A DNA stretch of 47,001 nucleotides from Pseudovibrio sp. Ad37 (GTDB taxonomy: Bacteria > Pseudomonadota > Alphaproteobacteria > Rhizobiales > Stappiaceae): assembly GCF_001623075.1 (NCBI RefSeq), contig NZ_LMCF01000103.1, positions 1-47,001 of the forward strand, written 5' to 3'. A program made the translations under genes and the position numbers. Each line of letters starts with the position of its first letter. Within the stretch, counting starts at the first letter, position 1. The notes beneath the pieces are model-generated. The model did not search any database. It worked only from the letters and a program-made list of their open reading frames with translations, and was not told the origin of the DNA. Positions 41,828-47,001 of the stretch are shown one piece after another.

Positions 41828-44327
41828 TTTCTGGCACCTTTAAACGCAAAGTGTTGTTTTCTGAATCAAGCACTATTCCCGCCTCAACAAGCAAATGCTC
41901 TAACTGAAACCGTCGTAGGCTAGGGCTCTCTTTAATGATCTCTTTCAGGGCATCTGCGCTGGTAATCAGATCATTTCCCTCTATCTGCACATTGGACCGA
42001 AGCCACCTTCCCTCCCGCGCAATGACCATCTCCTTCAAATCTCTAATGCGTTCGATACCCCTTGGCCGTTCTTTACCGCTCCTGCGCCTTTTTACCTCAC
42101 GAGGTGCATTTTCTTTTTCAGGAATATGATCGGCTTCTTGTTGAGGCGCCTCTGTTTCAACATCACCGGCAGGTTTCTTGTCGGCTCTGTCTGCTTTCTC
42201 CTCGTCTGCTGCAGAGGGTTGAGGAACCAAGTCAGACATAAGTTGAGAGATCTGTATTGTTAGAACCAAGCAGCTGGTGCCCTCTACCGTTTGTGTCGCT
42301 CTACCGGTACTAAAACGATCAGGCTCAACCACTCCAGCCGCGTTGAGAGTTCCTAGTAATTTCAAGGGCTCACCAATACCTTTAGAGAAGGTAGACCATA
42401 CCAAACAAAGCTTTTGTCCATGCCATAGAAATCTATCTGCACCCTCCCCTTGCTCCGAGCTTGCTTTGTCTGCAACCTCAATCAAAAGGTCTGCAGCTGC
42501 AGCATGCTCGCTCAGAACTTGATTAAGAGCTGCTTTAGGGCTCAGGTCAGTTGTCTCAGGCTTCTCAAGCTTATCTCGGATAGGTTCGCTTGACGGTTTT
42601 TCTTCTTCTGACACATCCGCCCACCTTATCGGTGCTTGCCCCGTTGTTTCATCAGTACGATCTTGATGAGGTTCGTCAGACTGAGATAGAGCTTTGTTCG
42701 TTTGTTCCTTTTTCTGTCGTCGGCTTACATTTTGCTGCAAATGCTTACTCAGACGAGTAGCTGTATCAGCCGGTGCTACATCCGTTGTCGTGCTTTCTGT
42801 TTGCTGCTTTAGAGGAGCTATTGGTACAACAGAGCTGGTTGCATCATGAGCATGCTCATTTTGGCTTCCTGGCTCCATTTCAGAGTAATCTTGAGAAAAC
42901 TCCATTTCACCTTGTGGTGGTGCTGCATCAAAGTAGTCATTTGCTGGCGAAAACGGTATTTCCTGCGGGTCCATCGGAAACTCTCCCGTCAACGGGTCGT
43001 ATTCGCACTCGTGGGGCTCTGTAGCTGTGTTCTGCACCACTGCACTAGAACTCTGATCAGTGGCAGGGTTTGCTTCTTTAATGCCCTTCAGTTCTACAGC
43101 TGGAGGCAACTCATTAGAGAACACATATTCGCTGACTATCTTAAGTGCCGTAACAGGGCTCATAAGGGAGATACCAGGTTGTCCAGAAGGTATCGGCAAG
43201 ATCTTATGATAGAGGAGTTTTTCATCATCCCCTGGCGCAAGTGCGATGCCTTTTTCAAACAATATCTCAGCTAAAGTATGTGGGTCTTGCGGAACACCCG
43301 GAATGTTGTCTTCCTTTAACAGATCGTGAATGGCTCGCACTGTGGGTGGCCAAACCAGAAATGTTCCTTCCCTTGTATGCCAAACCCTTCCGCCTGCCTG
43401 ATTGACCTGTAGCTGTCCACTACTTACCAGACGACGCAATGCGTCAATCACGTACCGCTCGATAGGAACACCATATGCGTATTGATCGGTGTCCAAACGG
43501 TTCAGTTTAAGGTCACGCTGAACACTTGCCTGATCAGCCGTAAGTACCTGCTTGGCAACCGGATTTGAAACACCTGTACCATTAATCGCAACAAGCAACT
43601 CTCGCAGTATCTCTGGCCCACTATCACTGAGCTTCCCCAGTATCGCAGGCGTCATGATCTGATTAACAGCCAGAGCGGCAAAGTTCTCGTGTTGCTTATG
43701 TCTGTTGTTATACCAACTCAGAAAGTATCGCTCAATTTCATGATCTGAGAGCCAGTCGCTAAGCGAACTGGTGTACGGGTTCCACTCCAACCCACCGTCT
43801 TGTGTTCTTACGCGGATATCTGTCATGGCTTTTCCTACGTCATGACAAAGCCCAGCTAGACAACAAGCTACTTTCCAACGCGGCTCAATCTCTCTTCTTT
43901 CAGCCGGAGTTCCTGTTGTAGCAAAGATAATGCCATTGGCTGTCTGTGCCGCGTACTGTGCGACTTCAAGCCCATGGCGAAACAACCCTCCTGCGCCTCG
44001 GTGGTGGTGACTCTCACTTGCAGGTAGGAGATGTACATAGGCCGCATAGTTTCGAATTGCGGGCGCGACAAGCTCTTCATAGAGCGCTGGATGCAGTCCA
44101 AGAGACTGCTTTATCTTTAACAGAAGCTCTTTTTGGGTAAGGAGTATCTTGTCCACGCTGATCGATGGCATTCCAGTAGCAAAAGGCGGATAACGAGGGA
44201 GGTCCCGGATCTCATCATCAATGCTCTGATCCTCTTGCGCTTTGCCTTTTGCTGCTAGGTCTGTCTTGCTTTTTGTGCGGACATTCCATCTCCGATTAGA
44301 TAGCAAAATACGTGGGAGCAGCTTCAT
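41820..44327 (-). CDS. traI: TraI, MobH-family relaxase
   Basis: The 835-residue protein has the TraI_2 relaxase domain of the MobH family. Its SESHHHRGAGGLFRHGLEVA stretch has HHH at 107-109, and GLCHDVGKAM has the HD pair at 162-163. This family nicks oriT using a metal-dependent HD-type site rather than a tyrosine HUH site. A low-complexity acidic/polar linker (about 420-600) separates it from a C-terminal domain (RFLWHGQKLCLVWSTFSKG onward) typical of the family. AAAGGA lies nine bases before ATG 44327. It heads the operon with traD. No oriT or mobI-like gene is recognisable in the window. Confidence 0.9.
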   Translation of the reverse strand: MKLLPRILLSNRRWNVRTKSKTDLAAKGKAQEDQSIDDEIRDLPRYPPFATGMPSISVDKILLTQKELLLKIKQSLGLHPALYEELVAPAIRNYAAYVHLLPASESHHHRGAGGLFRHGLEVAQYAAQTANGIIFATTGTPAERREIEPRWKVACCLAGLCHDVGKAMTDIRVRTQDGGLEWNPYTSSLSDWLSDHEIERYFLSWYNNRHKQHENFAALAVNQIMTPAILGKLSDSGPEILRELLVAINGTGVSNPVAKQVLTADQASVQRDLKLNRLDTDQYAYGVPIERYVIDALRRLVSSGQLQVNQAGGRVWHTREGTFLVWPPTVRAIHDLLKEDNIPGVPQDPHTLAEILFEKGIALAPGDDEKLLYHKILPIPSGQPGISLMSPVTALKIVSEYVFSNELPPAVELKGIKEANPATDQSSSAVVQNTATEPHECEYDPLTGEFPMDPQEIPFSPANDYFDAAPPQGEMEFSQDYSEMEPGSQNEHAHDATSSVVPIAPLKQQTESTTTDVAPADTATRLSKHLQQNVSRRQKKEQTNKALSQSDEPHQDRTDETTGQAPIRWADVSEEEKPSSEPIRDKLEKPETTDLSPKAALNQVLSEHAAAADLLIEVADKASSEQGEGADRFLWHGQKLCLVWSTFSKGIGEPLKLLGTLNAAGVVEPDRFSTGRATQTVEGTSCLVLTIQISQLMSDLVPQPSAADEEKADRADKKPAGDVETEAPQQEADHIPEKENAPREVKRRRSGKERPRGIERIRDLKEMVIAREGRWLRSNVQIEGNDLITSADALKEIIKESPSLRRFQLEHLLVEAGIVLDSENNTLRLKVPEND

Positions 44328-44490
44328 CTTTGGTCATCCTTTGTTTGGATCAATTTGCCAAAGACTGAAGCACTCATGGTCGAGGAACGCACATTCCTAG
44401 GATATTTCACAAAATAAGTTATCAGTCTGCGATGATTAGCCATGGCAGGTTTTAGATTGAGCACACAATTTCAACACAGAAGGCCTGCTC
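44328..44490. promoter_or_regulatory. Divergent intergenic region between traI and the lipoprotein gene
   Basis: These 163 bases must carry promoters for both traI (minus) and the lipoprotein gene (plus). An AT-rich stretch lies at about 44400-44420 (TATTTCACAAAATAAGTTATC). No clear consensus promoter or long inverted repeat is visible. Confidence 0.35.
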
Positions 44491-45123
44491 ATGAACCGGA
44501 CAAAACCACTTGCTGTTGCCTTTCTAGCTCTACTAGGCGGCTGCGATACACTCCAGAACTCACAACTACCGTTCTGGGTAAGCCAAAATGAACAGCCCGT
44601 GGCCCAAGCTGCCACAGTGGAGAAACCACACCGGCAAAATTGGCTGTCGAACCGGAGTAAAGCTGTTCCTCCAAAGGTGTCGCGCCGTGATCGATCTCTA
44701 GGTGGGGCAGCATACCGACAGGAGGGCTTCGTACACGTCTTGGACAATCGGTCTTCACATAAATCTGGAATTCCCATTGTCTACCCTCCAACGGTATCAC
44801 TCTCTGCTTCCACGGCAGTCCAGATGGGTCGAGCGAATAGCGAAGTCTATGGGAGGTCTATCTATGAGCAAGAACGCTGGGACAGATATTGTAACCGAGG
44901 ACATGGAATGGACTTGAACGACGTGAAGTTCATCCAGAGAACTGGTGTTCAGAACGTTCCAGGCTCTCTCAGGGCCACTTGTGAACTGCCACCGTTCGAT
45001 TTGTCTGAGTACAGCAAGGCATGGAGCCGGCACTGTTCAGGTAACACAACTACAGCAGATCAAAGAATTGTCACGGCTACCCAAATGCCTTACTATTTGA
45101 AGCAATCCTGCAGTGGGAAATAA
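44491..45123 (+). CDS. Putative inner-membrane lipoprotein of unknown function
   Basis: The 210-residue protein has a clear lipobox, FLALLGGCD, with the lipidated Cys18 followed by Asp19, the +2 residue that retains lipoproteins in the inner membrane in enterobacteria. The rest is basic and polar, with a later cysteine group (YCNRGHGMD, ATCELPPFD, RHCSG, KQSCSG) that suggests two disulfides. No family is recognised. It is the only plus-strand gene in the right half of the window, is divergent from traI, and has its own terminator. An entry-exclusion or surface role is conceivable from its location, but nothing in the sequence proves it. Confidence 0.7.
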   Translation: MNRTKPLAVAFLALLGGCDTLQNSQLPFWVSQNEQPVAQAATVEKPHRQNWLSNRSKAVPPKVSRRDRSLGGAAYRQEGFVHVLDNRSSHKSGIPIVYPPTVSLSASTAVQMGRANSEVYGRSIYEQERWDRYCNRGHGMDLNDVKFIQRTGVQNVPGSLRATCELPPFDLSEYSKAWSRHCSGNTTTADQRIVTATQMPYYLKQSCSGK

Positions 45124-45142
45124 CCTCGCTCACAAACGGGAT

Positions 45143-45177
45143 CAGTGGCCCTCTCAGTAGGACCACTGTTTTTTTTT
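45143..45177 (+). terminator. Intrinsic terminator after the lipoprotein gene
   Basis: CAGTGG and CCACTG form a stem around a GCCCTCTCAGTAGG loop region and are followed by nine T on the plus strand. It separates the lipoprotein gene from the convergent ParB-like gene. Confidence 0.8.
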
Positions 45178-45240
45178 GAAAAGTATAGTTTTTTACGGGG
45201 TTTTCAAAAAATTTGAATATTCCGTTTTTTTTTGGGTTTT

Positions 45241-46149
45241 TCAAATTCCGTTTGCTTGGTCAAAGACCCCTACCACCGCTATGCATTCACATGGAACTTC
45301 AAACGAGTCTTTTGTACTGTCTCTTCTTACCCGAACAAATCCGTCCCGACAGCTTAGCTGCTCCAAGTCTAAAATCGCATTGTAGTTAGCTTCATCGTAA
45401 GCAACAGTCACATGCACTTGCGGCCTCTCTCCTCGCGAACTCTGCTTTCGTGATTTGCCTTTACCGACGATGGAAGGCTTTTTCTTCGCTTTTTTGGCCG
45501 TCACTTTTTGCAGAGTGTCACGTACATGCTCTCGCTTCAACGCATCAGTACCAACTGATTGGAGCAGCTGCTCAGTACTTGTAGGTGATACCGCATGTAT
45601 TTTTACAAGATTAGATAAGATATCAGCGTCTGACACTCCTCTGTCAGCAAACTGCTTCACCAACGAGGGATCTTCATTGAGCTTGAGATGCCTCATCACG
45701 TACATTCGACTCTTACCAATGATTTTGGCAATCTCTCTATGGTTGAAGCCCAAAGAAACCAACTTCGCAAGTGAACTGCCAATTTCTTGCGCCGTCAGAT
45801 TATCACGCTGAATATTCTCGACTAACTCCATCTCGATACGTTTAGCTTCGCCGGGAGCAGAACCAACTATTGCTTTTATCGTTTCCTTCTTTAGCGCAAC
45901 ATGCGCTCTCCAACGTCTTTCACCATTGATAATCGTGTACTTGCCGTTTTGCTTCTTATCCGACACTAGAATAGGTTGCTGCAATCCTGTTTGCTGGATG
46001 GAGTCAGCAAGTTGATCGATATCCCGAAATTCTTTTCGTACCTGGTTGGGGTTGGGCTCAACATCCAACACAGGTAAGAGCAAGATGCGATCTTTCGTTT
46101 GTCTATCAGCTAGCTGACCTAACCTTGCCAAGCTCCCACCCTGTTTCAT
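45241..46149 (-). CDS. ParB/RepB-family DNA-binding protein
   Basis: The 302-residue protein has the ParB N-terminal domain: VEPNPNQVRKEFRDIDQLAD, LADSIQQTGLQQPILVS, and IINGERRWRAHVAL, the conserved GERRxRA box that binds CTP in family members. A helix-turn-helix region follows (FNHREIAKIIGKSRMYVMRH), and then a basic linker and a small C-terminal domain that resembles the KorB/RepB dimerisation part. ATG 46149 is chosen with AGGGG upstream; it starts four bases after the thioredoxin-fold gene stop. No ParA-type ATPase lies beside it in the window, so it may serve as a transcription regulator, as KorB does, rather than in partition. Confidence 0.85.
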   Translation of the reverse strand: MKQGGSLARLGQLADRQTKDRILLLPVLDVEPNPNQVRKEFRDIDQLADSIQQTGLQQPILVSDKKQNGKYTIINGERRWRAHVALKKETIKAIVGSAPGEAKRIEMELVENIQRDNLTAQEIGSSLAKLVSLGFNHREIAKIIGKSRMYVMRHLKLNEDPSLVKQFADRGVSDADILSNLVKIHAVSPTSTEQLLQSVGTDALKREHVRDTLQKVTAKKAKKKPSIVGKGKSRKQSSRGERPQVHVTVAYDEANYNAILDLEQLSCRDGFVRVRRDSTKDSFEVPCECIAVVGVFDQANGI

Positions 46150-46153
46150 CACC

Positions 46154-46873
46154 CTACCCCTTTGCAGCCAATCGTCTGATAATTGCAACCACAGCCTCAT
46201 ATGGTTGCGCGCCGCTTAGAGGGACGCTTATTCCGGTCGTGTTATCGACAACAAATGAAGATGGTGTCGATCTAATGTTCAAGTCATTGGCTCTCTGAAC
46301 ATCGCGTTCAACGATCTGCGTAGCTCTGCCACCGCGCATGCAGGTTTGAAGCTGATCAATATCTGCTCCAACTTCGTTGATCAATTTGGGAAGATCGCTC
46401 ACACCCTGTCCGTTGCTACCGGAACGCTTGAAAACTTCATCCACAAAGACCCAAAAGCCCTTGTTACCTTTTTGCTCGCGAACACACTCGGCGGCTACAG
46501 CCTGTTGCTTGGCTGCTGGGTTATGGAAATCCAGCGGTAGGTGCTTGTATTGCCAGTTTACGTTCCCGTTAGAAGCTTCGACTACCTTCTTCGGAGTTTC
46601 ATGGAATTTTTTGCAGTAAGGGCATTCAAGGTCCGAATATTCAACGATTGTGAAACGTGCATCAACATTGCCGTAAATTCGCCGCCCTCCAGTATCGTCC
46701 TTGGCCAGCGGCCAGTCTTGATACAAAGCCGCCTGGATCTCAGCTTCACGCTCATCCGCCATAGATTGGATCGTTGCTTTGATCATTGATCCAAGTTCAT
46801 TTTTTTTCACTGCATTTGCGTCAACAACATCACGCAACTGTGCGAGCTCATTGTTGATACTGGTTACCTGCAC
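46154..46873 (-). CDS. DsbA-like thioredoxin-fold protein
   Basis: The 239-residue frame encodes a DsbA/Thioredoxin_4-type fold. FTIVEYSDLECPYCKKFHET carries the CPYC active site, FHNPAAKQQAVAAECVREQK fits the helical insert, and STPSSFVVD holds the cis-proline. Oxidation of secreted transfer proteins is its likely task. A signal peptide is not evident: the N-terminus is a coiled-coil-like segment, and the only nearby start is GTG 46873 without a ribosome site. The frame stays open upstream to a stop near 46937-46939, so the true start is unclear and the N-terminus may be damaged. It is directly coupled to the ParB-like gene, an unusual partner. Confidence 0.75.
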   Translation of the reverse strand: MQVTSINNELAQLRDVVDANAVKKNELGSMIKATIQSMADEREAEIQAALYQDWPLAKDDTGGRRIYGNVDARFTIVEYSDLECPYCKKFHETPKKVVEASNGNVNWQYKHLPLDFHNPAAKQQAVAAECVREQKGNKGFWVFVDEVFKRSGSNGQGVSDLPKLINEVGADIDQLQTCMRGGRATQIVERDVQRANDLNIRSTPSSFVVDNTTGISVPLSGAQPYEAVVAIIRRLAAKG

Positions 46874-47001
46874 AGTAAGCGTCCGGCGAACCCGACCTGA
46901 CGATTCTAGCTTTGCTGCTCTATCGTACGTGTAGTTTTATCTGCATGGACTTTGATGATGATAGAAAGCCAAGGACGGCGCTGGAGTGACGATGAGAAGC
47001 G
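46874..47001. other. Right edge of window, no gene supported
   Basis: The 128 bases hold no complete frame with a plausible ribosome site. The region may contain the promoter of the thioredoxin-fold/ParB pair or the end of an unseen gene. Confidence 0.3.

Overview
The window is a stretch of a conjugative element (an ICE or large conjugative plasmid) from a proteobacterium. Its F-type (type IV secretion) transfer genes are arranged as in the SXT/R391 and IncA/C families: a MobH relaxase (TraI), TraD, a DUF4400 membrane protein, traLEKBV, traA, a giant gene, dsbC, traC, a TrbI-like gene, a TraF/TrhF-like peptidase, a TrbC-TraW fusion, traU and traN. The toxin-type genes at the left end (HlyC acyltransferase, Hint domain) recall marine Alphaproteobacteria, but that is a weak inference. 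No integrase, replication gene, mobI/oriT, traF, traH or traG lies in the window, so the element continues on both sides.

Layout, left to right. (1) 1-2842, minus strand: a three-gene toxin-type operon. It encodes a HlyC-like lysine acyltransferase, an unknown 227-residue protein, and a large protein cut by the window start with an N-terminal AHH-type HNH nuclease signature and a downstream Hint (intein-like) domain. (2) 2954-4359: an IS4-family insertion sequence between that operon and its apparent RNA leader. (3) 4413-12043, minus strand: a DNA-metabolism block read right to left: small membrane protein, MoxR/CobS-type AAA+ ATPase, RecT/Bet annealing protein, YqaJ exonuclease, DUF3150 protein, CobT-like VWA protein with an HEAGH motif, orphan RelE-like toxin, and a DNA methyltransferase-like protein. 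(4) 12438-18009, plus strand: an unknown protein, then a three-gene operon ending in a 1034-residue adenine methyltransferase-helicase fusion, then a small possible DNA-binding protein. (5) 18017-44327, minus strand: the transfer region, with a 1.2 kb non-coding duplicated region between the DUF4400 gene and traL. (6) 44491-46873: a lipoprotein on plus, then a ParB-like protein and a DsbA-like thioredoxin-fold protein on minus.

The most striking signal is a family of seven related structured leaders on the minus strand, six of them immediately before gene starts in region 3 and one cut off from the toxin operon by the IS. Each shows a CCC..GGG hairpin. The six intact copies also show a competing downstream hairpin and a last hairpin that covers the Shine-Dalgarno sequence. 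One copy has a U8 tract that makes the middle hairpin a terminator. Two promoter-proximal copies share an extra 5' part with covarying stems and a 17-nt identical core. The position and target genes fit the published 'radC RNA' motif class, but I could not test that. The second strong signal is a decayed tandem duplication upstream of traL. There traL, the traE start and the DUF4400 end have degenerated, while an 18-24 bp perfect palindrome (core GTGTTCGCATGCGAACAC) stays intact in three copies, pointing to a selected control site for the transfer operon.
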